Assembly (NCBI GenBank): GCA_019347945.1
Contig: JAHWKK010000014.1
Coordinates: forward strand, 33,560-97,559
Reading direction: 5' to 3'
DNA from: Acidobacteriota bacterium
Lineage (GTDB): Bacteria; Acidobacteriota; Thermoanaerobaculia; Gp7-AA8; JAHWKK01
Length of the DNA stretch: 64,000 nt
Part shown: positions 44,447 to 52,884 of the stretch, piece after piece
Layout of the letters: each line of letters starts with the position of its first letter
How positions within the stretch are numbered: the stretch's first letter is position 1
Notes under the pieces: model-generated
What the model saw: the letters and a program-made list of their open reading frames with translations, nothing else
Databases searched by the model: none
Told to the model about the DNA's origin: nothing
Position numbers and translations under genes: made by a program

Positions 44447-45411
44447 ATGAATCATTGGAAAATCCCGATCTCTCGATCCTGATCGTGACGTGGCAGAGCG
44501 GCGAGCTCATCGGCCGGTGCCTGGAGAGTCTCCCAGCAGCGTGCGGAGCGCTCGACTGGGAGCTGATCCTCCACGACAATGCTTCGACAGACGAGACGGT
44601 GAGCGAGGCTCTCCGGCATGCGGATCCCTCGAGAACGATGATCGTCGAGAGCGAGTCGAATCTCGGATTCGCCGGAGGTCTGAACGCGTCGATCGCGATC
44701 TCGCGAGGTCGCTTCATTCTTCTGCTCAATCCGGATTGCGTGACACCGCAGGGCTCGATCGAGTCGCTGGTGGGCCATCTCGAAAAATCAGAGGGGCTCG
44801 CCGGCGTCGTTCCACTCCTGGCCGATGACGAGGGGGAGCCGCAGCGGGGTTTCCAGTTGAGACGCCTGCCGACGATGACGACGCTTCTGGCGGAGATCCT
44901 TCTTCTCAACCGGCTCTTCCCCGGCAATCGTTTTTCGTCCTCGCGGCTCTATCGGGAAGCGGGACTCGACGGCCGTCCGGTCGTGGTGGAACAGCCGGCG
45001 GGTGCAGCGATTCTTCTCCGTCGCGATGTGATCGAGACTGTTGGATCATTCGACGAGCGATTCTTCCCGGCGTGGTTCGAGGACGTCGACTATTGCCGGC
45101 GACTGCATGACAGCGGAGCACGGCTCGAGCTCGTCCCGTCGGTCGTGATTCAGCATCGCGGAGGTTCGTCGCTGTCGCAGATGAAGCTCGGAGACTTCCT
45201 TTCGGTCTGGTACAGGAATCTCTATCTCTATGCCGACAAATGGATGTCGCTGCCGGGCCGGGAGATGGTGAGGGTCGGAATCATGGCGGGGGCGGTCCTT
45301 CGGATGGCAGCGATCTCGGTCGGTCATTCCCAGAAGATGGCGGACGGACCGGGAGCGATGGAGGCGAACCGGCAGGTGTTTCGGGAGGCGTGGCGACGAT
45401 GGAAAGCTTAG
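44443..45411 (+). CDS. Family 2 glycosyltransferase
   Basis: 322 residues from the GTG that overlaps the previous TGA. Motifs LSILIVTWQSGELIGRCLES, ILHDNASTDETV, SESNLGFAGGLNASIAISRG, FILLLNPDCVTP, and FFPAWFEDVDYCRRLHDSGA then IQHRGGSS. This is the same rhamnosyltransferase-like GT-A class as the gene at 13423 and the next gene. No membrane helix is seen apart from a weak one near the end. It overlaps the following gene by 13 bases. Confidence 0.9.
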   Translation: MNESLENPDLSILIVTWQSGELIGRCLESLPAACGALDWELILHDNASTDETVSEALRHADPSRTMIVESESNLGFAGGLNASIAISRGRFILLLNPDCVTPQGSIESLVGHLEKSEGLAGVVPLLADDEGEPQRGFQLRRLPTMTTLLAEILLLNRLFPGNRFSSSRLYREAGLDGRPVVVEQPAGAAILLRRDVIETVGSFDERFFPAWFEDVDYCRRLHDSGARLELVPSVVIQHRGGSSLSQMKLGDFLSVWYRNLYLYADKWMSLPGREMVRVGIMAGAVLRMAAISVGHSQKMADGPGAMEANRQVFREAWRRWKA

Positions 45412-46355
45412 ATGTCGTCATCGTGACGTGGAACAGCGCGGAGACGATCCGGCGCTGCCTCGAGTCGGTCGGTCGGCTGAGAGGCGACACCCATGTCGTC
45501 GTGGTCGACAACGCTTCCGAAGACGAAACGCTCGCGATCGTCGCGGAGCTCGCGCCGGACAGGCTGATCCGGAACAGTTCGAATCTCGGTTTTGCAGTCG
45601 CTGCCAATCAGGGAATCGACGCGGGGGAGGCTCCATGGGTCCTTCTGCTCAATCCCGATGCCGCCGTCGCCGAGGACTATGCCGAGAAGCTCGTGGCCGC
45701 GTTGACACCGAGAGATGACGTCGGAATGGCCACCGGCCTCCTTCTGAGAGGACGGGGGGCGGCGATCGAAGCGACGAACGTCGTCGACAGCCGCGGGATC
45801 AGGATGACCCGGAGCGGCCGGCACCTCGACATCGATGCCGAGACGATCGTCCGCCCGTTTCCGGCGATCGAGGAGGTTTTCGGCGTCTCCGGGGCGGCGC
45901 CGGTCTATCGGAGAAGATTTCTCGACGATGTGAGAGTCGACGGAGAGATTTTCGATTCCGATTTTTTCACCTACCGGGAGGATGCCGATCTCTCGTGGAG
46001 AGGGAGGATCTTCGGTTGGCGCGCGGTGTCGGTCGCATCAGCGGTTGCGACCCACGTCCGGCGGGTGACGCCCGAGCGGCGCAGGCGGCTTCCCGCCTTC
46101 GTCAACTGTCACTCGGTGAAGAATCGGTTTCTGCTCCGGATCAAGAATGCAGGACGGACTCTGCTGCTCGTCCACCTGCCGTGGACTCTGGCGCGCGACG
46201 TGGTGGTCTTCTTCGCCACGCTCTTCGTCGAACGGAGCTCGCTCGCGGCATGGAGCTGGTTATGGCGGAATCGACGAAAGGTGCTCGGAAAGAGGCGGGA
46301 GATCCAGGCGAGACGGCGACTCGACGACCTGGCGATCGCTCACTGGTTCGGATGA
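45399..46355 (+). CDS. Family 2 glycosyltransferase
   Basis: 318 residues from the ATG at 45399; the frame upstream is antisense-type shadow. LDVVIVTWNSAETIRRCLES, VVVVDNASEDETLAIVAE, SSNLGFAVAANQGIDAGEAP, WVLLLNPDAAVAEDYAEK, and FFTYREDADLSWRGRIFGWR. The motif order is that of rhamnosyltransferase-like GT2. A hydrophobic stretch near the C-terminus (LARDVVVFFATLFVERSS) may contact the membrane. ATGA overlap with the next gene. Confidence 0.9.
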   Translation: MESLDVVIVTWNSAETIRRCLESVGRLRGDTHVVVVDNASEDETLAIVAELAPDRLIRNSSNLGFAVAANQGIDAGEAPWVLLLNPDAAVAEDYAEKLVAALTPRDDVGMATGLLLRGRGAAIEATNVVDSRGIRMTRSGRHLDIDAETIVRPFPAIEEVFGVSGAAPVYRRRFLDDVRVDGEIFDSDFFTYREDADLSWRGRIFGWRAVSVASAVATHVRRVTPERRRRLPAFVNCHSVKNRFLLRIKNAGRTLLLVHLPWTLARDVVVFFATLFVERSSLAAWSWLWRNRRKVLGKRREIQARRRLDDLAIAHWFG

Positions 46356-47458
46356 GCGAGCTCCGGATCGCGATCCTCGGCACGCGCGGCGTGCCTCCGA
46401 AGTACGGAGGCTTCGAGACCTTCGCGGCGCAGCTCGGGAAGAGACTCGCCTCGCGCGGCCACGATGTCACCGTCTACTGCCGGCGGGCGTTGTACGAGGA
46501 TGAGCCGCCGATCTGGGAAGGGATTCGGAGGATCGAGCTCCCGGCTGTGGGCCACAAATATCTGGAGACCGTTTCGCACGCCTTCTTCTCCGCTCTTCAT
46601 GCCGTCTTCCGGCGTTTCGACGTGATCCTCGTCTGCAACGCTGCCAATGCCTTCGTGCTCCCGGTGCTGACTGCAACGAGGATTCCGACGGTGCTCAACG
46701 TCGACGGGATCGAGCGGCAGCGCCGCAAATGGAACATTCTCGGCCGGGGGGTCTACATGATCGGGGAAAGCCTCTCGGCGCACTTCGCGACGCGGATCGT
46801 GGCCGATGCCGGGGTGATTGCCGATTACTACGGGCGTCGCCACGGGGTGCGGCCGGAGGTACTCGCGTACGGTTCTTCTCTCGAGAAGGGGGACTCCGAC
46901 ATCCTCGACCGGCTGTCTCTGGCGCCGCAGAAATTCGTCCTTTACGTCAGTCGTTTCGAGCCGGAGAACAATCCGCTCGAGGTCGTTCGTGCCTGGAGCA
47001 AAGTTCGTACGGATCTTCCTCTCGTCATGGTTGGGGATGCGCCCTACTCGGTGGATCTGATCGCCCGGGTTCGGGCGGAGGCGGATGAGAGGGTGATCTT
47101 CCCGGGGGCTCTTTACGGCGCCGACTACGCCACACTCCAGAGAAATGCGCTCGCATACATTCAGGCCACCGAGGTCGGTGGAACGCATCCGGCTCTCATC
47201 GAGGCGATGGGGGTTGGCGGGGCCATCGTGGCCAACGGCACGCCGGAGAACCGGGAGGTGGGTGCCGACGCGGTCGAGTATTTCGACTTTCACGGGCTTC
47301 CCCGGCTCGAGACGGTCCTCCAGCGATTGCTCGACCATCCGGGATCGTTCGATGAGCTGCGCCGCCGGGCGAAGCGACGAGCGGGCGAGGTCTACGACTG
47401 GGAACGGGTCACCGATGGCTACGAAGCCCTTTTTGATTCGGTCGTGCAACGGCCCTAG
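46352..47458 (+). CDS. Rhamnosyltransferase-like GT4 with DUF1972 N-terminus
   Basis: 368 residues. The N-terminal domain begins RIAILGTRGVPPKYGGFETF, the signature of DUF1972-containing rhamnosyltransferases; LNVDGIERQRRKWNILGRGV follows, and the C-terminal GT4 domain has FVLYVSRFEPENNPLEVVRA, PGALYGADYATLQRNALAYI and GGTHPALIEAMGVGGAIVAN. Likely donor is dTDP-rhamnose, by family. It is cytoplasmic and probably acts on the same lipid-linked oligosaccharide as the three genes before it. Confidence 0.9.
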   Translation: MSELRIAILGTRGVPPKYGGFETFAAQLGKRLASRGHDVTVYCRRALYEDEPPIWEGIRRIELPAVGHKYLETVSHAFFSALHAVFRRFDVILVCNAANAFVLPVLTATRIPTVLNVDGIERQRRKWNILGRGVYMIGESLSAHFATRIVADAGVIADYYGRRHGVRPEVLAYGSSLEKGDSDILDRLSLAPQKFVLYVSRFEPENNPLEVVRAWSKVRTDLPLVMVGDAPYSVDLIARVRAEADERVIFPGALYGADYATLQRNALAYIQATEVGGTHPALIEAMGVGGAIVANGTPENREVGADAVEYFDFHGLPRLETVLQRLLDHPGSFDELRRRAKRRAGEVYDWERVTDGYEALFDSVVQRP

Positions 47459-47581
47459 ACGGTCGGGAGGGCGATTCCGTATCAGCCCTGTGATGCAGAG
47501 GATGCGCTTGACGGACGGCCGGCGTCGGGCGATATTTGTCGAAAGCCGTGCACTCGACGGCTTCGTGGGGGAGGGAGCAGC

Positions 47582-49030
47582 ATGCTGAAGGAGCAGGCCA
47601 GAGCGGTCGCCCGGCTCGTATGGCTGGCCGATCTGACCCTGACATCTGCCGCATTTCTTCTCGCCTTTTACATTCGGGACCGGATTCTGCCGATCCTCTG
47701 GCCCGACCAGTTTCCCACCGGGCTTTTCCCGGTCGAGCGGTACCTGACGATTCTCCCGATCGTCCTTGTGATCTGGTCGCTGCTGCTGTTCAGTCATCAC
47801 AGCTATCACAGCCATCGAACCGTATCGATCTTCGAAGAGGCGAAAACGACGATCCGGATCGTCGCCACCGGAGTGATCCTTCTCGCGACGGTCGCCTGGT
47901 TCGCACCTCTGCGTCAGCTCTCCCGGTCGTGGTTCGTCATTTTCGGCGTCCTCGCGGCGGTATTTCTCCTGGTGGAGAAGATGTTCGTCCGACAGATCGC
48001 GCGATGGGTGCGGGAGCGCGGTTTCAATTACCGGACGATCCTGATCGTCGGCACCGGGCGCCAGGCGAGAGAGGTCGCCTCGCTGATCCTCTCGCACCGC
48101 TACTGGGGCTACAAGATCATCGGATTCATCTCCGACGGTCATCGCCTTCCCGGTGAGTGGTCGCGTTACCGGGTGCTGGGAGACCTCAGCGACCTGAAGG
48201 GGATTCTCTCGGGCGACGCCAGCCACCCGCTCGAGCCGATCGACGACGTCCTGTTCGCGTTGACGCGCCGAAAGCTCGAATCGGTCGAGCATCTGTTCCT
48301 TCTCTGTGAAGATCTCGGGATCCGCACCCGTGTTGCGGTGAATTTCTTTCCGGAATCCGAGGCTCGCGTGGAGCTGGAGGAGCTCGACGGTATCCCGTTC
48401 GTCAGCTACAGCCGCGTTCCCACCAACGAGCTTCAGATGATGATGAAGCGGCTGCTCGACGTCGGACTGGCCGGGCTGCTGATGGCGATCTCGCTTCCGG
48501 TGACGGCCCTTGCGGCGCTCGCGATCAAGATGACCTCGTCGGGCGGTGTCCTCTACACGCAGCGGCGGGTCGGTCTCAACGGGCGGGTGTTCACGCTCTA
48601 CAAGTTCAGAACGATGATCGCGGACGCGCACGAGAAGCGCCACGAGGTCGAGCACCTCAACGAGATGGGCGGTCCGGTGTTCAAGGCGCGAACCGATCCG
48701 CGGGTGACGCCGGTCGGAAGAATTCTCAGAAGGTTCTCGCTCGACGAGCTGCCTCAGCTGTGGAACGTTCTGAGGGGCGACATGAGCATGGTCGGGCCTC
48801 GGCCGCCGATTCCGGAAGAGGTCAATCTCTACGAGCGGTGGCAGCGACGGCGGCTCTCGATGAAGCCGGGTCTGACGTGTCTGTGGCAGGTCAGCGGGCG
48901 GAACGAGGTGGATTTCGACCGGTGGGTCGAGCTCGACCTTCAGTACATCGACAACTGGTCGCCGCTGCTCGATTTCAAGATCATGCTGCGTACGATCCCG
49001 GCAGTTCTGAGCGGCCGGGGCGCCTCCTGA
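47582..49030 (+). CDS. Initiating polyprenyl-phosphate sugar-1-phosphate transferase (long form)
   Basis: 482 residues. Four N-terminal helices up to about residue 125, a Rossmann-like region (YRTILIVGTGRQAREVASLI) and a C-terminal sugar transferase domain from about 290: MKRLLDVGLAGLLMAISLPV, YTQRRVGLNGRVFTLYKFRT, VTPVGRILRRFSLDELPQLW, GDMSMVGPRPPIP and KPGLTCLWQVSGRNEVDFDR. This is the full WbaP/WcaJ/CpsE layout. It loads the first hexose-phosphate onto undecaprenyl phosphate. GGGAGG precedes the ATG. It stands 123 nt after the GT4 gene, in a gap without a gene, and is the second such enzyme in the window. Confidence 0.93.
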   Translation: MLKEQARAVARLVWLADLTLTSAAFLLAFYIRDRILPILWPDQFPTGLFPVERYLTILPIVLVIWSLLLFSHHSYHSHRTVSIFEEAKTTIRIVATGVILLATVAWFAPLRQLSRSWFVIFGVLAAVFLLVEKMFVRQIARWVRERGFNYRTILIVGTGRQAREVASLILSHRYWGYKIIGFISDGHRLPGEWSRYRVLGDLSDLKGILSGDASHPLEPIDDVLFALTRRKLESVEHLFLLCEDLGIRTRVAVNFFPESEARVELEELDGIPFVSYSRVPTNELQMMMKRLLDVGLAGLLMAISLPVTALAALAIKMTSSGGVLYTQRRVGLNGRVFTLYKFRTMIADAHEKRHEVEHLNEMGGPVFKARTDPRVTPVGRILRRFSLDELPQLWNVLRGDMSMVGPRPPIPEEVNLYERWQRRRLSMKPGLTCLWQVSGRNEVDFDRWVELDLQYIDNWSPLLDFKIMLRTIPAVLSGRGAS

Positions 49031-49116
49031 TCGCTTCGGAAGCCTCTTTCGAAACGGTGAACGTCCCACCGGCTTGGAAGACCCACCCGCCCGTATCCGT
49101 TGGCTGCAAATAAGTC

Positions 49117-50022
49117 ATGCCGAGGAGATCATCATTGAAAAAAGCCATTGCAGCAGTAGCCCTCACCTTCGCGTTTACCGTCTTTGCGCAGGAGGAGACG
49201 AGCAAATATGACCATGTCATCGTTTCCGGAGCGGGAGTCACCGTGACGGAAGCGGAGCTCGACGCGGCACTCGAGAATCTTCCGCCCGAGTATCAGGCGT
49301 ACGCTTCCGGACCCGGGAAGCGTGCGTTTGCGGGAGATTTTCTCCGGATGAAACTCCTGGCGAAGGAGGCGGAGAGCGAGAAGCTCGATCAGCAGCAGGA
49401 CGTGCAGACCCAACTCCAGCTGATGCGCGCCCACACGCTCGCGAACGCCAAGATCGCCCGGATGAATGATGCGGTCGAGGTGACCGACGAGGCCATGCGC
49501 CAGGCGTACGAGTCGCGCAAGGCGGAGTTCGAGCGGGCGTCGGCTCGCCACATCCTGATTGCTTTCGAGGGGAGTCCGGCGGCCGGAGAAGGAGCTCCCT
49601 CCGAAGAGGAAGCCAAAGCGAAGGCGGAACAGATCCGTGCCGAGCTGATCGCGGGAGCTTCGTTCGCCGAGCTCGCCGCGGAGCACTCGGCCGACCGCCA
49701 GTCTGCGGCCCGTGGCGGTGAGCTCGGAACCTTCGGCCGCGGCCAGATGGTCCCGACGTTCGAGGCGGCGGTGTTCGCGGGGAAGAAGGGGGAGCTGCTC
49801 CCGGTGGTCCGAACGCAGTTCGGTTACCACGTGATCGAGGTGACCGACCGTAGCGTCGTCCCCTTCCAGGAGATCAGGGAAGAGCTGGAAGCCGAAGCCC
49901 GGCAGAGAGCGGTGGAAGCTCAGATCGAGCGGCTCGAGAAAGCTGCCAACCCCACGTTCGACGAAACCTACTTCGCACGAGCTTCCGATGACGGAGAAGG
50001 CGGCCAGGGCGAGAGCCGCTGA
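49117..50022 (+). CDS. Parvulin-type peptidyl-prolyl isomerase (PpiC/SurA-like)
   Basis: 301 residues with a signal peptide (KKAIAAVALTFAFTVFAQE), an N-terminal chaperone-like helical part (LRMKLLAKEAESEKLDQQQD) and a parvulin domain from about residue 145: RASARHILIAFEG, FAELAAEHSADRQSAARGGE, LGTFGRGQMVPTFEAAVFAG and VRTQFGYHVIEVTDRS. This is a periplasmic folding helper, probably for outer-membrane proteins. A TTG codon at codon 7 is an alternative start. Neighbours downstream are small secreted or cytoplasmic proteins, not necessarily cotranscribed. Confidence 0.9.
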   Translation: MPRRSSLKKAIAAVALTFAFTVFAQEETSKYDHVIVSGAGVTVTEAELDAALENLPPEYQAYASGPGKRAFAGDFLRMKLLAKEAESEKLDQQQDVQTQLQLMRAHTLANAKIARMNDAVEVTDEAMRQAYESRKAEFERASARHILIAFEGSPAAGEGAPSEEEAKAKAEQIRAELIAGASFAELAAEHSADRQSAARGGELGTFGRGQMVPTFEAAVFAGKKGELLPVVRTQFGYHVIEVTDRSVVPFQEIREELEAEARQRAVEAQIERLEKAANPTFDETYFARASDDGEGGQGESR

Positions 50023-50025
50023 CGC

Positions 50026-50055
50026 TTGACGTAACCTCCGGAGGCTGCGTACATT
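50026..50055 (+). promoter_or_regulatory. Promoter TTGACG - 18 nt - TACATT
   Basis: -35 TTGACG at 50026-50031, spacer 18 nt, -10 TACATT at 50050-50055, then GTGCCG and ATG at 50062. This is the best -35/-10 pair in the window, and the start codon lies six nt after the -10, so the message is predicted to be leaderless. Confidence 0.65.
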
Positions 50056-50061
50056 GTGCCG

Positions 50062-50277
50062 ATGGAGATCCCGTCAAAGGTTTCGATATTCAACAAGACT
50101 CTCGAGGTCAAAGGAAAAGTCGCGAATCTGATCGCTGTCAACGACAGCGGCTTCTATGAGGTCACCATGGAAGTGAATCAGAAGAACCACACGGTGCTGT
50201 TCCCCGTCGCAGAGACCGTGCTGATCTTCAACGAGCCTGTGCCCGAGGCTTCACCGGAGTTCGAGGTCGAAAGGTAA
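50062..50277 (+). CDS. Small conserved-looking protein, unknown function
   Basis: 71 residues: MEIPSKVSIFNKTLEVKGKV followed by a beta-rich middle (SGFYEVTMEVNQKNHTVLFP) and an acidic tail. It has no signal peptide or membrane segment, so it is probably cytoplasmic. I do not recognise the family. The ATG is six nt after a TACATT box; no ribosome binding site is seen. It ends six nt before the secreted His/Cys protein gene, making a likely two-gene unit. Confidence 0.65.
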   Translation: MEIPSKVSIFNKTLEVKGKVANLIAVNDSGFYEVTMEVNQKNHTVLFPVAETVLIFNEPVPEASPEFEVER

Positions 50278-50283
50278 GTTCGA

Positions 50284-50694
50284 ATGAAAAGCCTGGTCGC
50301 ATCCGTTTTCGTGACATTCGTCGCGGTGTTCGCGTTGGCGGGCGAAGCTCCGGACCACTGCGCTACCGCTGCTCACGCCGCTGCTCATGAAAAAGGCGCT
50401 CACCACGAGGGCGCTCACAGCTGTGACCATGCGGAGACGAAGTCCGTGACGCTCGAGGGAGAACTTCTCTGTCGCCACTGCAATCTGCACGAGACGGATT
50501 TCTGCGAGAAGGTCTTCGTGAGCTCCGCCGGCGAGCGTTTCCCACTCTGTCCCGAGAGTGACATGGCGGCTCTCGAGAAGGTTGCCGCCCACGGAGAAGC
50601 GACGATCGAAGTGGACGGCTCGTTGATGACTCATTCGGACGGCGGGCGGATGCTGAGAGTCGAGACGGCTCGCGCAGCGGCGCTCGGCGACTGA
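50284..50694 (+). CDS. Secreted His- and Cys-rich protein, possible metal binder
   Basis: 136 residues. Signal peptide about 1-20 (LVASVFVTFVAVFALAGEA). The mature part starts with a His-rich tract containing AAHEKGAHHEGAHSCDHAET and then ELLCRHCNLHETDFCEKVF, a CxxC...C cluster, followed by a small beta domain. The His tract and Cys cluster suggest zinc or copper binding in the periplasm, but the reading is inference. Proteins with a 'CRHC(N/T)LHE' box are seen elsewhere in environmental genomes. It follows six nt after the small gene at 50062. Confidence 0.6.
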   Translation: MKSLVASVFVTFVAVFALAGEAPDHCATAAHAAAHEKGAHHEGAHSCDHAETKSVTLEGELLCRHCNLHETDFCEKVFVSSAGERFPLCPESDMAALEKVAAHGEATIEVDGSLMTHSDGGRMLRVETARAAALGD

Positions 50695-50735
50695 GGGTTC
50701 CGGGGATCCCCGGCTGCAATCTTCCGCTCCGAGGT

Positions 50736-50741
50736 TAGAAT
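50736..50741 (+). promoter_or_regulatory. -10 box TAGAAT, six nt from the AI-2E transporter start
   Basis: TAGAAT, CTGGAG, ATG. CTGGAG is too close to serve as a normal ribosome binding site, so a leaderless start is predicted. Confidence 0.55.
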
Positions 50742-50747
50742 CTGGAG

Positions 50748-51902
50748 ATGGAACAGAGGAGCGGTCCCCCGTCGAAGATCACGCCGTGGCGTGAACAGCC
50801 GATCGCGATCATCTTTTTCCTGACGCTGGCCGTTCTGGTCGTCTGGGCGGGAATCCGAATCATCGCACCGTTTCTCACGCCGATCCTTCTAGCGGCAATC
50901 GTCGTGACATTCACCTGGCCGGTCTATCGAAGGCTGCTCGCGAAAGTGAAGGGGCGGGAGGCGGTCGCGGCATCCCTGATGCTCGTGCTGGTCACGATCG
51001 TCATCTTCCTCCCGCTGTTCCTTCTGATCCTGATGCTGGTCCAGCAAGCCAATCTTCTGTTCGACGCCATTCAGAGGACGGACTTCCGGGAGGTTTTCCG
51101 ATCGCTTCATGTTCAGGACCGGCTGGCGGCCGTCGACGCCCTTCTCCCCTGGGTGAATCTCGCCGAGATCGATCTGAGCGGGATGATGTCTCAGGCGGTG
51201 CAGAGAATCCCGGCAATGGTGGCCGGTTTCGGCGGAGTCTTTCTGGCGGGTCTCGGAAACGTGATCATCGGCTTCATCTTCATGCTTCTGGCGATGTTCT
51301 ACTTTTATGTGGAGGGGGACACGATCGTCGAGGAAGTTCGCGAGATCTCGCCGCTGCCGGACGAGTACGAGGTTCTGATGCTCGAGCAGTTTCGGGGTGT
51401 GGTGAACGCGACATTCCGAGGGCAGTTCCTGACCGCGCTGGCACAGGGGTTCGTCACCGCAATCGGTCTCTGGATCGCGGGAGTTCCCGGCCCGGCGTTC
51501 TGGGGATCGGTCGCCGTCGTGTTCTCGCTGATTCCGATGGTCGGGGCCGCGGCGGTCTGGGTTCCGGCGACGCTCTATCTGTTTGCGATGGTCGGGATCC
51601 GGGAGGCTCCGATGTGGCCTGCCATCTTTCTTCTGATCTGGGGTCTCGGTGTCGTCTCCGTCGTGGACAACCTCATCCGACCCTGGGCGATGAGAGCCGG
51701 GACCCACATGTCGGCCATTCTGCTCTTTTTCTCGATCCTCGGAGGACTCAGCGCATTCGGGGTCGTCGGGCTCATCCTTGGCCCTCTGGTGTTCGCGCTG
51801 TTTCTGACGATCGTTCGGATCTACAAGCACTACTTCACCGCCGGTATCGTCGGATCGACGGGCAAGCTCGTCACGGCTGACGGACAATCTGCCTCCGAGT
51901 GA
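50748..51902 (+). CDS. AI-2E family transporter (PerM/YdiK-like)
   Basis: 384 residues with about eight membrane helices. The first two (AIIFFLTLAVLVVWAGIRII; ILLAAIVVTFTWPVYRRLLA) are followed by a soluble helical part ending SGMMSQAVQRIPAMVAGFGG; the C-terminal half has GVVNATFRGQFLTALAQGFV, GVPGPAFWGSVAVVFSLIPM and RAGTHMSAILLFFSILGGLS, all family marks. Members export small molecules or Na+; the specific substrate is unknown. A TAGAAT box lies six nt before the ATG. The stop overlaps the start of a broken MFS gene. Confidence 0.92.
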   Translation: MEQRSGPPSKITPWREQPIAIIFFLTLAVLVVWAGIRIIAPFLTPILLAAIVVTFTWPVYRRLLAKVKGREAVAASLMLVLVTIVIFLPLFLLILMLVQQANLLFDAIQRTDFREVFRSLHVQDRLAAVDALLPWVNLAEIDLSGMMSQAVQRIPAMVAGFGGVFLAGLGNVIIGFIFMLLAMFYFYVEGDTIVEEVREISPLPDEYEVLMLEQFRGVVNATFRGQFLTALAQGFVTAIGLWIAGVPGPAFWGSVAVVFSLIPMVGAAAVWVPATLYLFAMVGIREAPMWPAIFLLIWGLGVVSVVDNLIRPWAMRAGTHMSAILLFFSILGGLSAFGVVGLILGPLVFALFLTIVRIYKHYFTAGIVGSTGKLVTADGQSASE

Positions 51903-52295
51903 AGCTGCCGAAAGCGCTCGCCGAGCTGGTCGCGACCCTCCAGGGGTTTTCCAGGCCGGTGTGGCTGCTGGTCGCGGGGACGTTCATCAACCGCTTCGGC
52001 GGATTCGTCTTCGTCTTTCTGGCGCTCTACCTCACTGGCCGCAGCCCGGTGTTGCGGGTGGTGCGATGAGTGCGTGGGGACTCGGGTCGATCGTCGTTAC
52101 ATGGCGGCCTGGACGATGAGCTGGGCGATCGCGGCGATGGGTGCTCCGCTGGCAGGAATGGCTTTGTTCGAATGGTCGCCGCCCGCGCTCTGGCTTGTGT
52201 GCGCGTTGGTCAGGCTCATGGCTGCGGGCATCGCGGCCGGAACCGTCTCGTGGAAGAGCGCGGCCCCGCGACCCGAACAGGCTCTCCCGCGATGA
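51899..52295 (+). pseudogene. Broken MFS transporter gene
   Basis: A GTG overlapping the AI-2E stop opens a 56-codon frame whose end is VWLLVAGTFINRFGGFVFVF, the first helix and loop of MFS transporters. It stops at 52069. A second frame, shifted by one base, starts near 52074 and reads RRYMAAWTMSWAIAAMGAPL, matching the loop and helix seen late in MFS proteins. About 200-250 residues are missing between the parts. The gene therefore carries a large internal deletion plus a frameshift. The fused junction is GTTGCGGGTGGTGCGATGAG. Confidence 0.75.
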
Positions 52296-52336
52296 CGTGT
52301 CGCGGGCTGGTACGAGGTTGGCAGCTGGGCGGATCC

Positions 52337-52570
52337 ATGACCAGCTTCGAGGAGAGGGTGAAACGAATCGTTCTGGAAACGATGGAGGAGCTCGGCCGAA
52401 AACCCGAGGAGATCCAGGACGTGATCGAGCCACCGGGCGCCGAATACTGCCTGATCCGCTTCGAGGATTCGAAGATCGAGCCGATCGAGATCCCGAAACC
52501 GCTCGGAGCTGGAGAGAGTCAGGAGAAAGACGAGATCCGTCGCGCGCTGTCTTATCGCCTGCGTGTCTGA
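52337..52570 (+). CDS. Small acidic protein, unknown function
   Basis: 77 residues: MTSFEERVKRIVLETMEELG then KPEEIQDVIEPPGAEYCLIR and FEDSKIEPIEIPKP. No signal, membrane segment or motif is visible; the composition suggests a soluble cytoplasmic alpha/beta protein. A weak GGCGGATCC precedes the ATG. I do not recognise it. It follows the broken MFS gene and could have been in its operon. Confidence 0.5.
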   Translation: MTSFEERVKRIVLETMEELGRKPEEIQDVIEPPGAEYCLIRFEDSKIEPIEIPKPLGAGESQEKDEIRRALSYRLRV

Positions 52571-52581
52571 TCCGCGGATGC

Positions 52582-52587
52582 TATATT
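52582..52587 (+). promoter_or_regulatory. -10 box TATATT for the lipoprotein-dacB operon
   Basis: TATATT about 27 nt before the lipoprotein ATG, which has GGAGG six nt upstream. This is an ordinary leadered promoter, in contrast to the leaderless ones nearby. Confidence 0.5.
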
Positions 52588-52614
52588 GGCAGCGGCGATG
52601 CGAATGGAGGCGAA

Positions 52615-52884
52615 ATGAAGCGAGCTGGAACAGTCTGGTCGGCGATACTGATTCTTGCCGTCTCAGGCGGAGTGATCGGTTGTGGAGAATCGGACGTCGA
52701 CTCGAACACGACCACGACGATCTCGCCGGTGACTCCGGAGCCCGTCGAATCGAGCGAGCCCGACCCGGCGCTCACCACCACGGTCGAGATCGACGAGAAT
52801 CGCTCCCCCAACGAAGGAGCGGACATCATCGACGAGCAGGCTACGGAAGGATCGCCTCCCCCGGCAACGGCCACCCGGCAGTGA
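52615..52884 (+). CDS. Small lipoprotein with Ser/Thr/Glu-rich tail
   Basis: 89 residues with a lipobox ending VIGC (Cys23). The rest is low-complexity and flexible (VDSNTTTTISPVTPEPVESS). It is an outer-membrane or inner-membrane anchored lipoprotein of unknown role. The GGAGG at 52606-52610 fixes the start. It is the first gene of an operon with the gene at 52881 (GTGA overlap) and dacB (ATGA overlap). Confidence 0.7.
   Translation: MKRAGTVWSAILILAVSGGVIGCGESDVDSNTTTTISPVTPEPVESSEPDPALTTTVEIDENRSPNEGADIIDEQATEGSPPPATATRQ

Noticed and set aside
46340..49069. A 909-codon open frame on the minus strand across the GT4 and sugar-transferase genes
   Set aside because: It is antisense to two genes with clear catalytic motifs, its translation is Arg/Asp/Glu/Pro-rich and lacks any domain; such shadows are expected in high-GC DNA.
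51899..52295. Two separate small genes instead of one broken MFS gene
   Set aside because: The two peptides correspond to the beginning and a late part of one MFS protein and are in different frames.
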